NCBI RefSeq assembly: GCF_004564235.1
Contig: NZ_SOMN01000003.1
Location: 186,001-250,000, forward strand
Source of the DNA: Cohnella luojiensis
Lineage (GTDB): Bacteria > Bacillota > Bacilli > Paenibacillales > Paenibacillaceae
Direction: 5' to 3'
DNA length: 64,000 bases
The notes below the pieces were generated by a model that saw only the letters and a program-made list of their open reading frames with translations, was not told the origin of the DNA and did no database searches. Shown here piece by piece: positions 43,832-52,543 of the stretch (position 1 is the stretch's first letter; every line of letters starts with the position of its first letter). The position numbers and the translations under genes are program-made.

Positions 43832-44175
43832 CCGCTGCCATCAGCTCTGTGCTCTTGACTCATGAAATCGTTAATGAGGGTAATCGACTTTTTCCTTTGC
43901 TCTTGGTTCATGTGTTGAAATAAGGACAGAATCTCGCGCGCGTCCTGCGAGACGGCGTGTTCGGTCTTCGCTTTGGATTGCGTTCCCCCGATAATGTAAT
44001 CTAAGGAAACATCGAAATAGGCAGCCAGTTTAATAAGCGTTTCATAAACGGGTTGTCTATTGTTGATTTCGTAATGGCTATAAGCCGATCGGGTAATTCC
44101 GATATGCCGGGCTACTTCTTCCTGCGAGATCTTACGTCGAAGGCGCAATTCTCGCAGTCGTTCTCCCATATTCAT
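43828..44175 (-). CDS. Xre-family repressor
   Basis: A 115-residue protein with an N-terminal Cro/CI helix-turn-helix (about 4-60: LRELRLRRKISQEEVARHIG and SAYSHYEINNRQP) and a charged C-terminal part (about 65-115) probably for dimerisation. ATG 44175 follows AAGGAG. Its stop overlaps the end of the kinase gene by 4 bp (convergent). Its promoter has a perfect TTGACA -35 and an operator filling the spacer, so autorepression is likely. A second operator lies just before the divergent 88-residue gene. Chromosomal regulators of the SinR/SlrR or phage-derived type are alternatives. Confidence 0.88.
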   Translation of the reverse strand: MNMGERLRELRLRRKISQEEVARHIGITRSAYSHYEINNRQPVYETLIKLAAYFDVSLDYIIGGTQSKAKTEHAVSQDAREILSLFQHMNQEQRKKSITLINDFMSQEHRADGSG

Positions 44176-44198
44176 ATATAGTATCTCCTTGACACACC

Positions 44199-44211
44199 AG
44201 ATAGAGTATCT
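44199..44211. promoter_or_regulatory. Third, shorter Xre-like palindrome
   Basis: AGATAGAGTATCT. Half-sites resemble the GATAC core but with closer spacing. It lies in the 5' leader of the xre transcript. Confidence 0.35.
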
Positions 44212-44217
44212 ATTAGT

Positions 44218-44246
44218 AATTTATGATACAAAATGTATCGTGTCAA
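44218..44246 (-). promoter_or_regulatory. xre promoter with embedded operator
   Basis: On the minus strand TTGACA (44246-44241), a 17-nt spacer and TAAATT (44223-44218). The spacer contains the perfect palindrome GATACA-AAA-TGTATC (44225-44239), so bound repressor would block RNA polymerase. Confidence 0.7.
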
Positions 44247-44302
44247 GGGGTTCGGAAACGTTTTCTTTATATACTTGGTTATAATTCTTTAATTTTACGC
44301 CA

Positions 44303-44317
44303 GATACATAATGTATC
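44303..44317. promoter_or_regulatory. Second perfect Xre operator
   Basis: GATACA-TAA-TGTATC, the same arms and spacing as the operator at 44225-44239 and 78 bp away centre to centre. It lies between TATAAT (44280-44285) and the ribosome site of the 88-residue gene. Confidence 0.65.
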
Positions 44318-44337
44318 TCTTTTGAGGAGGTGAGTGT

Positions 44338-44604
44338 ATGAAGGTGAACATACTTAGCTCGAAAATGAGCCAGGACGAAGAGTCGGGCTTCGTAGGTCAT
44401 GTTCAGTTTGAAGTGGAACAGCACAAACAACCGTATGAGGTAACGATACAAAGCAACAATGGCAGGAATAATTGGAGCTATGCATTGAATTTCAGCAATC
44501 AGCCGGGAAGCGAAGAAGAAATCCAAGCTGTGGACGAAATGCTGGAAGAAGACGATGCTTTCTTCGAACAATTCATAATCGCCGCGCACAAACAATTGGA
44601 ATAG
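44338..44604 (+). CDS. 88-residue acidic protein under Xre operators
   Basis: Not recognised. A soluble, acidic product with a strand-rich first half (VGHVQFEVEQHKQPYEVTIQ) and an acidic helical end containing EEEIQAVDEMLEEDD. ATG 44338 follows GAGGAGGTGAG, a strong site. It is divergent from the Xre repressor and shares its palindromic operator, so it is probably coregulated. Its acidity would suit an antirepressor or a protein-binding partner, but that is speculation. A hairpin terminator follows. Confidence 0.75.
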   Translation: MKVNILSSKMSQDEESGFVGHVQFEVEQHKQPYEVTIQSNNGRNNWSYALNFSNQPGSEEEIQAVDEMLEEDDAFFEQFIIAAHKQLE

Positions 44605-44638
44605 CGAATTACTCAAAAGCATGTCAATTTTACATAAG

Positions 44639-44693
44639 CAGGGGCTGTCTCCGAGGATCATTTATGATCTTCTTCGACAGCCCCTGTATTTAT
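44639..44693. terminator. Terminator between convergent small genes
   Basis: CAGGGGCTGTC/GACAGCCCCTG 11-bp perfect stem enclosing GATCA-type inner pairing; weak T stretches on each side. Confidence 0.7.
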
Positions 44694-44702
44694 TGTGCGT
44701 AT

Positions 44703-45011
44703 TTAGTCTTGGCTTTGATAATCGATTTCTAAGAAACGTTCCACTTCAACGATCCATCGTTCACTCACGAATTTCTCGTGCAAGGGGTGGGCGTTATACG
44801 TCTCGTAATCTTCAGCATTCTCGAACTCCATGGAGAAACCGAAGGCATATTCATTCTTCGGGCTCACTTGGCGGTACACTTTGAAGTCGCGTACGACGGG
44901 TATCGAAGAAAGGATGGAGCGGCCGTCTTCGATGAAGCGGGTTTCCTCTTCGGATCCTTTCGGATGCTTTAAGTTAAAGATAACAGAGTGAATAATGGAT
45001 TTCTTGTCCAA
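44703..45011 (-). CDS. Dabb (stress-responsive A/B barrel) protein
   Basis: A 102-residue dimeric alpha-beta barrel (Dabb) protein. Marks are IIHSVIFNLKHPKGSEEE at the start, a central VYRQVSPKNEYAFGFSMEFEN, and YNAHPLHEKFV near the end. The biochemical role of most Dabb proteins is unknown; stress association is the family label. Start TTG 45011 follows GGAGG 8 nt upstream. It lies 46 bp after the GH3 gene's end... on the same strand but upstream of that end, so it is transcribed independently before converging on the 88-residue gene. Confidence 0.8.
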   Translation of the reverse strand: MDKKSIIHSVIFNLKHPKGSEEETRFIEDGRSILSSIPVVRDFKVYRQVSPKNEYAFGFSMEFENAEDYETYNAHPLHEKFVSERWIVEVERFLEIDYQSQD

Positions 45012-45057
45012 CGATAAAGCCTCCCCGCAAGATATTTTCTACTAGAGTATAGGACAT

Positions 45058-47877
45058 TTATTGCCGAAATTGAAATGATCCGATTCTCATATCGCCCTTC
45101 AACACGAGATAGATGCTTCGTTGACCATCGGGTAGCTCGACATCGCAGGTCAGCGTTCTCCAACCGGTGTCCGCTCCCGAAATAGCGCAGATTCCAGCCA
45201 GGGGGCCTTCGGGACTGTCAAGCCGAATCTCGATGGCAGCTTCGGCAGTGCACGTTAGCCTTGCCTCGAAGGATTGGATATCCGATTTCAAAATGACATC
45301 ATCAAAACGGATCCATGCGGGGGTTGAGGAGGTGACGACGCTATTCCCGCCTTCCGTATTTTCACCGATAAGCACGCCTTCGTAATCATCGTAATTGACG
45401 GCTTTCGTGTTCAGAAGCAGATTACGCGCAGGGATATTCTCTCCGTCCACATTGATTGTGCGGCTTAGACGAGTGTTAGAGGAAGAGGAACCGAACATCA
45501 TGGTGCAATATCCGGACTCCAGGCAGAATTTCTCCCGCGTTACGTCCCAGAACACAAGGTCCGACGCTTTCAATTCGAATGAAACCTCCGCGGATTCTCC
45601 CGCACCAAGGGCAACGCGTTGGAATCCTTGAAGCTGTCTAAGGGGACGTTTCACGCGAGATGGACCTGCTTGCGTGTACAGTTGTATGACTTCTTCACCA
45701 TAACGGTCGCCGGTATTCGATACCCGCAATCGGGCACTGACCGTGCCGCCTTCCGAGATATGGTCGGTATCCAATTGGAGACCGTCGTATTCAAAGGAAG
45801 TATAGGATAGACCGTGCCCGAAAGAATATAAAGGCTTTCCGGCAAAATACTGATAAGTTCTGCCTCTCTTGATAATGTCGTAATCCATGAATTCGCCTAA
45901 CTGATCGACAGACTGGTACCAAGTCATATTAAGTCGTCCAGCGGGGTTGTAATTGCCGAACAGAACGTCCGTCAATGCCGTACCCATCTCGTGTCCGGCA
46001 TGCGAGCTATAAACAATAGCAGGAATGTGTTCATTGATCCAGCCGATGGCATAGGGGTAACTGCCGACAATAACGACGATCGTATTGGGATTAGCCTCGA
46101 ATACTTCTTTGACCAGGCGTTCTTGCGAGGCGGCTAGCGTTAGGTCGGGACGGTCGATCGTTTCCTTGCCATTGATTAGCGGGTGGTTTCCGACGAACAC
46201 GACGGCAACATCCGCTTCGCGCGCCGCTTCTACGGCATCGTTGAGTCCGTCTACGACTTTCTCGACGGTGAAGGATTCGGCATCCGCAGCCGTTCCTTCC
46301 TGAACTTGCAGAGCCCCCGTATTCGCATCTACCTTAACCGGACGATCGTTCCAAGTCGTTAGGGTCGCCGCTTCGTTGCCGTAACGAACGTGGAAAACTT
46401 CCTTCGTAAACCATTCCCAAATATGCTCCGACGAGGCAGTCACATGAACGTCGTCCGTCGTTACATAACGTCCGTTTGCTTCCGCTATCAAGGTATGGCT
46501 GTCCCAGCCCCAATCGCTTACTTCGAATAGGTCAGCTTTATCGGATGAAGACTGATTCGCGGCCAGCGGCTGCTTGGCTTCATTCGTCAAAGAGACATAT
46601 CGGCCGTTGGACGAAGCCTTCAGCTTCACGCGATCGCATCCGTTGGCGAAACGAACGCTTTGTCCATCCGCAGACAGCTGCTTCATGATTCCTTCCAGAG
46701 GAGTAACGGCGTAGGGGAGAGTTCCGCTATACCAATCCCGATAGACCTTTCCTCCGAGAGGGCCGATTACCGCTACTTTCTTCAGCTTGTCCGCTTGAAG
46801 CGGAAGCGCGCCATCGTTCTTGAGCAATACGACGCTCTTGCGCACGGCTTCAAGCGATAGAGCGACATGCTCCGGTTGCAGGATAACCGATTCTTCGATT
46901 GCGGCGTACGGGTTACGGGAATCCGGATCGAACTCGCCAAGACGGAAACGAACGCGGAAGGTGTTCGCGAGCGCGATATCGAGATCATTTTCCGTCAACA
47001 TGCCATCGGCAAGGGCATCGCGAATCGCTTGCTTCGAAATGTCATGATCGTCGGTTATGCTGTCCACGCCAGCTTTAATCGTAAGAGCGACCGCTTCCTT
47101 GTAGCTATCCACATACTTATGGTCATTTACGGTGCCGAGCACGTCCCCGGCGTCGCTAACGACAAAACCGTCCATGCCCCATTCCTTCTTAACCACATGA
47201 TTAACGTCTGGATTTAAGTTAGCCGGAACTCCGTTAACGGAATTATAGGCAGTCATCATCGATTGGGCTTTGCCTTCCTTGAACGGAATTTCGAAAGCCT
47301 TCAAGTAATATTCCTTCATGTTGCGAGGATCGATGCTCACGGAGCATTCGCCGCGGTTGATTTCATTGTTATTGCCGATGAAGTGTTTAAGCGAAGCCAC
47401 GGATTTCAAATAGAAGGGATCATCGCCTTGCAAGCCGCGAACGAGCGCGGAAGCAAGCTTACCCGTCAGGTGAGGATCTTCTCCATAGGCTTCTTCCGTA
47501 CGGCCCCAACGCGGATCGCGTTCCATATCGACTGTCGGCGCCCAGAGAGTCAGTCCGTTGATGGCAGGATTTTTCTTGAAGAAGCCGCGAGCTTCGTCAC
47601 CGATTACGCTGCCGATGCGTAGCAGAAGCTCCGTATCCCAAGTACAGGCAAGCCCGATGGGCTGAGGAAAGGAGGTGGCCTCTCCAAGCCAAGCCATGCC
47701 GTGCGCTGCCTCCGTGCCATGCTTATAAGCCCTGACGCCAAGGCGGGGAATCGCATCTTGATACTGGCACATCAGATTGATTTTCTCGTCCAGCGTGAAT
47801 CGCGAGACCAGGTCGGTAACCCGCTGCGCGAGCGGCAGGTCGGGATTTTGGAAAGGATAGTTATATTTTTCGGACAT
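45058..47877 (-). CDS. GH3 glycosidase with fascin-like insert and CBM
   Basis: A 939-residue cytoplasmic enzyme (no signal peptide) removing terminal beta-linked sugars such as glucose or xylose. GH3 N-domain (about 15-330) holds the nucleophile Asp242 in GFVVSDAGDV and KHFIGNNNE. The GH3 C-domain is interrupted at about 420-540 by a beta-trefoil/fascin-like insert (SNGRYVSLTNE, NGRYVTTDD). Then come a Fn3-like domain (about 725-800) and a C-terminal CBM6-like beta-sandwich (about 840-939). ATG 47877 follows GGGAG; earlier in-frame codons lack a site. It is divergent from the YesM-type sensor. Beta-glucosidase versus beta-xylosidase cannot be decided by eye. Confidence 0.88.
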   Translation of the reverse strand: MSEKYNYPFQNPDLPLAQRVTDLVSRFTLDEKINLMCQYQDAIPRLGVRAYKHGTEAAHGMAWLGEATSFPQPIGLACTWDTELLLRIGSVIGDEARGFFKKNPAINGLTLWAPTVDMERDPRWGRTEEAYGEDPHLTGKLASALVRGLQGDDPFYLKSVASLKHFIGNNNEINRGECSVSIDPRNMKEYYLKAFEIPFKEGKAQSMMTAYNSVNGVPANLNPDVNHVVKKEWGMDGFVVSDAGDVLGTVNDHKYVDSYKEAVALTIKAGVDSITDDHDISKQAIRDALADGMLTENDLDIALANTFRVRFRLGEFDPDSRNPYAAIEESVILQPEHVALSLEAVRKSVVLLKNDGALPLQADKLKKVAVIGPLGGKVYRDWYSGTLPYAVTPLEGIMKQLSADGQSVRFANGCDRVKLKASSNGRYVSLTNEAKQPLAANQSSSDKADLFEVSDWGWDSHTLIAEANGRYVTTDDVHVTASSEHIWEWFTKEVFHVRYGNEAATLTTWNDRPVKVDANTGALQVQEGTAADAESFTVEKVVDGLNDAVEAAREADVAVVFVGNHPLINGKETIDRPDLTLAASQERLVKEVFEANPNTIVVIVGSYPYAIGWINEHIPAIVYSSHAGHEMGTALTDVLFGNYNPAGRLNMTWYQSVDQLGEFMDYDIIKRGRTYQYFAGKPLYSFGHGLSYTSFEYDGLQLDTDHISEGGTVSARLRVSNTGDRYGEEVIQLYTQAGPSRVKRPLRQLQGFQRVALGAGESAEVSFELKASDLVFWDVTREKFCLESGYCTMMFGSSSSNTRLSRTINVDGENIPARNLLLNTKAVNYDDYEGVLIGENTEGGNSVVTSSTPAWIRFDDVILKSDIQSFEARLTCTAEAAIEIRLDSPEGPLAGICAISGADTGWRTLTCDVELPDGQRSIYLVLKGDMRIGSFQFRQ

Positions 47878-48078
47878 GCTAATCAGCTCCCTATTGGAGG
47901 AATAAGCGGTTTTGAAATCGCATTCAACGAGTTTAACATAAGGGAACGAATGATCATACCCGGATAATTGGAGAAAAAATCCGATCAAAATTAGTTGTTT
48001 AATTCGTTTACAATAAAGACAGTTTTGGGTTACATTGTTACGGGTAACGCTTACAAGCCTATGAAGGAGGTGTGCCGG

Positions 48079-49863
48079 TTGTTCTCTCGTGCGCTCAATA
48101 ACTTGAAGCTAAGGACAAAGCTATTCTTGTCCTTCATCGTCGTTGTATTCATCCCCGTCTTGATCGTCGGGATTCTTCTCACGAACGAGCTGCGGAACAT
48201 GGCTCTTAAGAACGCGATGGAACAAACGTCCACGAACGTGCAGCGCGTCAAAGCGCGTACGGCCGAGCTCATCAACGTCGCTTACGATAGCGCATACCGA
48301 TTGGCTAACGACGATCGGCTGGAGACGGTAACGAACCGAAGATACGAAACCGTGTACGGTGTCGTTCAAGCATACAGGGAATATCCGGATTTCAAAGAAA
48401 ATCGCCGGCTGTACAAAGAAATATCGAACATCCGGTTTTATATGGACAACCCGACTCTGCTCGATAACTGGGAGTTCATTCAACCTGAGCCGTCCATTGT
48501 TCAAACGGCTTGGTATCAGCGGGCGCTGGGAAGCAGCAATGGAATGACTAGCTGGTACTATCTGGAGGATGAGAGGGACAAGCTTAAATATTTAAGCCTT
48601 GTCCGCAAAGTCAGTTTCTTGGATCAAGCCACGAGCGGTGTGCTTGTCATTAACGTCAACATGGATATGCTCGACAGCATTTTGAACCAGGAATCCTTCG
48701 AAACGATGATCGTCGATGACAGCAATACGATCGTCGCGGCGAATCGCAACGACCGCAAAGGCAAAACGCTAGCGGACATCGACTTCGAACGCGAAGTCAT
48801 TACGGAACGCGGCGGCATGTTCGAAGCGGATGTCGACGGAAAAGCTTCGCGCGTGCTCATCGAGCCGTTGGTTCCGGAATCAAGCTTGAATACGCTCAGG
48901 ATCATTTCCGTTTTCTCGATCGACAACATCGTGAAGGACGCGAATCGGATTAACGTACTTGCGCTGATCGTCATCTCAGCCAGTTTGGTTATCGCTATTT
49001 TCCTGATATACGGGGTATCGACGATTTTATCTAAGCGAATGCTGAGACTAAGCAAGCACATTACGAAGGTGGCTACCGGCAATTTCGATATCGCCCTTAA
49101 GATCGACGGGAAAGATGAGATCGGTCAGCTCTCGAGACAGTTCAACGCGATGGTATCTAGCATCAATGAATTGGTCGAGGAAGTTCAAGAGTCCAACAGA
49201 CAGAAAAACTTGCTCGTATCCAAGCAGAACGAGATCAAGCTTAAGATGATGGCGAGCCAGATTAATCCCCATTTTTTATTCAACGCATTGGAATCGATCC
49301 GGATGAAGGCCCATTTGAAAGGGGAAAAGGAAATTTCCCAAGTGGTCCGGCTGCTAGGAAAGCTCATGCGAAGGAACCTTGAAGTGGGCACCGGTAAAAC
49401 GAAGCTCATGAATGAAATCGATATCGTACGCTGCTATTTGGACATTCAGAAATTCAGGTACGAGGACAGGTTGGGCTATTCCCTTCGCATCGATCCCCGC
49501 GTGGAGAATACGGATATTCCGCCCTTGATTATTCAACCGCTCGTGGAAAACGCCGTCATTCACGGCTTGGAGAACAAGACGGAAGGCGGAATCGTCTACG
49601 TTCAAGCAGAGCTTATCGGCGACCTCATCCACATCGACGTGTTCGATAACGGAGAGGGGATGACGGAGGAGAAAATCGCCCAATTGGTGGAGTCGCTTAG
49701 CGAAACGGATGACGACGAACAAAACCGGATCGGACTTCGCAACGTGCACCTGCGCCTCTTGTTAACCTATGGTAGCGAGCACGGGCTCGTGTTCAAAAGC
49801 GAGCCCGGCGTAGGAACGCATATCTCATTCACAATACCGCATGGAGGGGAAACCCATGTATAA
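48079..49863 (+). CDS. YesM-type sensor histidine kinase
   Basis: A 594-residue membrane sensor: helix about 13-35, an external dCache-like sensing domain (about 36-295), a second helix (about 300-325), a HAMP domain (about 325-380) and a His_kinase/HATPase core. The phospho-acceptor is His398 in QINPHFLFNALESI, and the ATP lid has DNGEGM. Start TTG 48079 sits 8 nt after AAGGAGG; in-frame codons upstream (47995, 48061) are before or inside that site. It overlaps the regulator gene by 8 bp. Such pairs in Paenibacillus sense extracellular oligosaccharides and control the neighbouring importer. Confidence 0.92.
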   Translation: MFSRALNNLKLRTKLFLSFIVVVFIPVLIVGILLTNELRNMALKNAMEQTSTNVQRVKARTAELINVAYDSAYRLANDDRLETVTNRRYETVYGVVQAYREYPDFKENRRLYKEISNIRFYMDNPTLLDNWEFIQPEPSIVQTAWYQRALGSSNGMTSWYYLEDERDKLKYLSLVRKVSFLDQATSGVLVINVNMDMLDSILNQESFETMIVDDSNTIVAANRNDRKGKTLADIDFEREVITERGGMFEADVDGKASRVLIEPLVPESSLNTLRIISVFSIDNIVKDANRINVLALIVISASLVIAIFLIYGVSTILSKRMLRLSKHITKVATGNFDIALKIDGKDEIGQLSRQFNAMVSSINELVEEVQESNRQKNLLVSKQNEIKLKMMASQINPHFLFNALESIRMKAHLKGEKEISQVVRLLGKLMRRNLEVGTGKTKLMNEIDIVRCYLDIQKFRYEDRLGYSLRIDPRVENTDIPPLIIQPLVENAVIHGLENKTEGGIVYVQAELIGDLIHIDVFDNGEGMTEEKIAQLVESLSETDDDEQNRIGLRNVHLRLLLTYGSEHGLVFKSEPGVGTHISFTIPHGGETHV

Positions 49864-51403
49864 AGTATTGCTCGTGGACGATGAACCTACCATAAGGGAA
49901 GGGCTAAGGACGCTCATTCCTTGGAATGAGCTGGGCTTTGAAGTGGCGGATACGGCTGCTAACGGACAGGAAGCCTTGCAGAAGTGCGAGCAAATCAGAC
50001 CCGATTTGCTAATCGCGGATATTCGGATGCCGGGCATGACGGGCTTGGAATTGATCAAATCCGTGCGTAGCTCGGAGCTTGACATGCACGTGCTGATCCT
50101 TAGCGGGTATGCCGATTTCGAATACGCCAAGCAAGCGATTGCGCAACGAATCGACGGATATTTACTCAAGCCCGTTGACGAAGACGAGCTTACCGGTTAT
50201 TTGGTTAGACTGAAAGAAGAGTTGGACTCGGTTTCAACGTCCGGGAGGAATAGAACGGAAGAACGAGAAATCAAGTTGGAAACGGCAATTCAATCCTTGC
50301 TAGCCGGAGAATCGGACCTCGTGTCGGCTACTGCTGGAATAAGCGAGAGATTGGATTGGGATTCCTACGAGGTTATATTAATTAAGCCCATTACGAGTAA
50401 TGAGATCGTTCCGTCGCTTCTCGCGCTCATCAAGAACAAATTGAGAATCCTATTTAATGAACGGGAGAGAGGAGTCGTCTTCACCATGGAACCCTACTTG
50501 GGAATCGTGTTGAACGGCGGAATTGGAGATGATCGGAGCCGGAAAAGCATCCATAAGGAAATATGGGATGCTTGTTCAGGGCATGTAATCGACGTCTTTG
50601 CGGTATCCGGAGGCGAGGTGCACGGTTGGCCTGAGATCGTCGAGTCTTACCAAATGGCATTGGTGAGGATGAAAGACCGATTTTTCCTAGAGAACGGAAC
50701 GATTTCTCTTGCCTATAGAGATAAAGAGTATTCCTTGCAGCCAGAATCTGTCGAACATGTCAAGCAACTAGACCGCCTCTTCTTAGCCGCTGTAGACACT
50801 CTGTACCTGGCATTGGAAATCGGCAACCACTTGGCTGCAAGGCAATTGATCCAAGAGACGGCAGAAGAGATGGCGGGAAGCGGGAGCACCGAAGATGAAA
50901 TCAAAACCCGGTTCGTCCAGCTGTTCTCCACCGTGCTGGACAAGCTTACTCATAACAGGTCCGAGATGCACAGTTTGGAAATCCGGGCGGGCTTGGTCGA
51001 AATCTACAAGGAAACGCGCTATTTAGGTTTGATCGAAAGATTGTCGGCCATTGCCGAAGGCATGTCCAGTTCGATGGATAACGCGGGTACCGACACGGTT
51101 ATCAAAAGGATGATCGATCTGATCCACAGAAACTACCGCGAGAATCTAAAGCTGGAGAAGCTTTCCGAGCTTTTCAATTACAACAGCGCCTATCTGGGAA
51201 AGCTGTTCAAACAAGCGACGGGGGAGCACTTCAATACGTATCTCGACAAGGTCCGGATCGAACAGGCGAAACTACTGATCGAACAAGGCCTGAAAGTGTA
51301 TCAAGTCGCGGAAAAGGTCGGATATGCGAACGTGGATTATTTTCATACCAAATTCCGTAAATACGTCGGCACATCTCCAAGCAACTATAAGAAAAAAGAA
51401 TAG
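49856..51403 (+). CDS. YesN-type AraC response regulator
   Basis: A 515-residue regulator: receiver domain (1-120) with Asp55 (LLIADIRMPG), a long middle region (about 130-410) and a C-terminal AraC/XylS DNA-binding domain (about 415-512) with two helix-turn-helix units (LEKLSELFNYNSAYLGKLFKQ and VYQVAEKVGYANVDYFHTKF). ATG 49856 follows GGAGGGG and overlaps the sensor stop. It probably activates the importer genes starting at 51575. A terminator follows the stop. Confidence 0.92.
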   Translation: MYKVLLVDDEPTIREGLRTLIPWNELGFEVADTAANGQEALQKCEQIRPDLLIADIRMPGMTGLELIKSVRSSELDMHVLILSGYADFEYAKQAIAQRIDGYLLKPVDEDELTGYLVRLKEELDSVSTSGRNRTEEREIKLETAIQSLLAGESDLVSATAGISERLDWDSYEVILIKPITSNEIVPSLLALIKNKLRILFNERERGVVFTMEPYLGIVLNGGIGDDRSRKSIHKEIWDACSGHVIDVFAVSGGEVHGWPEIVESYQMALVRMKDRFFLENGTISLAYRDKEYSLQPESVEHVKQLDRLFLAAVDTLYLALEIGNHLAARQLIQETAEEMAGSGSTEDEIKTRFVQLFSTVLDKLTHNRSEMHSLEIRAGLVEIYKETRYLGLIERLSAIAEGMSSSMDNAGTDTVIKRMIDLIHRNYRENLKLEKLSELFNYNSAYLGKLFKQATGEHFNTYLDKVRIEQAKLLIEQGLKVYQVAEKVGYANVDYFHTKFRKYVGTSPSNYKKKE

Positions 51404-51415
51404 AGTTCTCTTGGA

Positions 51416-51454
51416 ACGCGTGGTCACTCCAGTGGGGTTGACCATGCGTTTTTT
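51416..51454 (+). terminator. Terminator after the YesN-type regulator
   Basis: ACGCGTGGTCA/TGACCATGCGT stem (one G-U pair) followed by six T. Confidence 0.88.
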
Positions 51455-51469
51455 AAATCATAAATAAAC

Positions 51470-51483
51470 TGAATGCGCTTACA
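51470..51483. promoter_or_regulatory. Candidate CcpA (cre) site
   Basis: TGAATGCGCTTACA differs from the cre pattern TGNAANCGNWNNCA at one position. It lies about 90 bp before the importer genes, fitting carbon catabolite control. Confidence 0.45.
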
Positions 51484-51574
51484 CTAATTTTTATATGATT
51501 TTATGCCAAATCTTTCGGGTAGTGGGAGACAGTATAGTTCCGATATGATAAATACATGAAGCAGGAGGGATTAC

Positions 51575-52531
51575 ATGAAAGCGGTGACAGTTACACAAAC
51601 AAACAGAAAGTTGCCTCAAAGAGGTCGATTCTGGTCAACAGCTATTCGCAACAGATACTTGTACATGATGTCGTTGCCTTTTGTTGTCTGGGTATTCGTT
51701 TTCAGTTATTTACCCCTATGGGGATGGACGATGGCCTTCCAGAAATACAAGCCGGGAAAATCATTTTTCGAACAAAAGTGGGTCGGCTTCGATTATTTCA
51801 AACAATTATTTCAAGATGACATGTTTTATCAAGCACTTAGAAATACGCTTGCCATGAGTGGCATGGGATTAATTGCCGGCTTCACGGTACCCATTATTTT
51901 CGCTATATTGTTAAACGAAGTAAGGGTACAAACGCTCAAACGATTTGTACAAACGATTTCTTATCTTCCTCACTTCGTATCATGGGTAGTTGCAGCAGGT
52001 ATTATATCTAAAATGCTCTCGACGGACAATGGAATCGTAAACGACTTGCTCATGGGATTTCATATCATCAAAGAACCTATTCAGTTCATGGGAGAAGGCA
52101 AGCTGTTTTGGGGGATTGTAACCGCTTCCGATGTTTGGAAGGAGACAGGCTGGAACGCGATTATCTTTCTGGCAGCAATTGCAGGGATCGGCCCTGAACT
52201 CTATGAGGCTGCGAAGGTAGATGGAGCAAGTCGCTGGAGGCAGGTTTGGCACATTACGCTTCCAGGGATTAGAACCACTATCATCATTCTTCTTATCATT
52301 TCGATTGGGCATTTGATCAGTATCGGTTGGGAGAAACAATTCCTGCTAGGCAACAATTTAGTACGCGATTATTCCCAAACTTTAGATCTTTATTCCCTTA
52401 ATTATGGCTTGGGTATGGGACGTTATTCGTTTGGTACAGCTATCAATATGTTTAACTCGCTTATAAGTGTCCTTCTACTCTTCACGGCGAATGGAATTTT
52501 CAAGAAGATCACTAAAGAAAGTATCTTTTAG
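51575..52531 (+). CDS. Sugar ABC permease, LplB type
   Basis: A 318-residue inner-membrane subunit of a CUT1-type oligosaccharide importer, with six transmembrane helices and the EAA loop YEAAKVDGASRWRQVWHITLPGI (given here in part: residues near 220-245) that contacts the ATPase. ATG 51575 follows AGGAGGG. It is followed by the LplC-type partner 12 bp later and a binding lipoprotein. No ATPase gene is in the locus. Codon use in this and the next two genes looks richer in A/T than in flanking genes. Confidence 0.92.
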   Translation: MKAVTVTQTNRKLPQRGRFWSTAIRNRYLYMMSLPFVVWVFVFSYLPLWGWTMAFQKYKPGKSFFEQKWVGFDYFKQLFQDDMFYQALRNTLAMSGMGLIAGFTVPIIFAILLNEVRVQTLKRFVQTISYLPHFVSWVVAAGIISKMLSTDNGIVNDLLMGFHIIKEPIQFMGEGKLFWGIVTASDVWKETGWNAIIFLAAIAGIGPELYEAAKVDGASRWRQVWHITLPGIRTTIIILLIISIGHLISIGWEKQFLLGNNLVRDYSQTLDLYSLNYGLGMGRYSFGTAINMFNSLISVLLLFTANGIFKKITKESIF

Positions 52532-52543
52532 GGAGGTTGCCAA

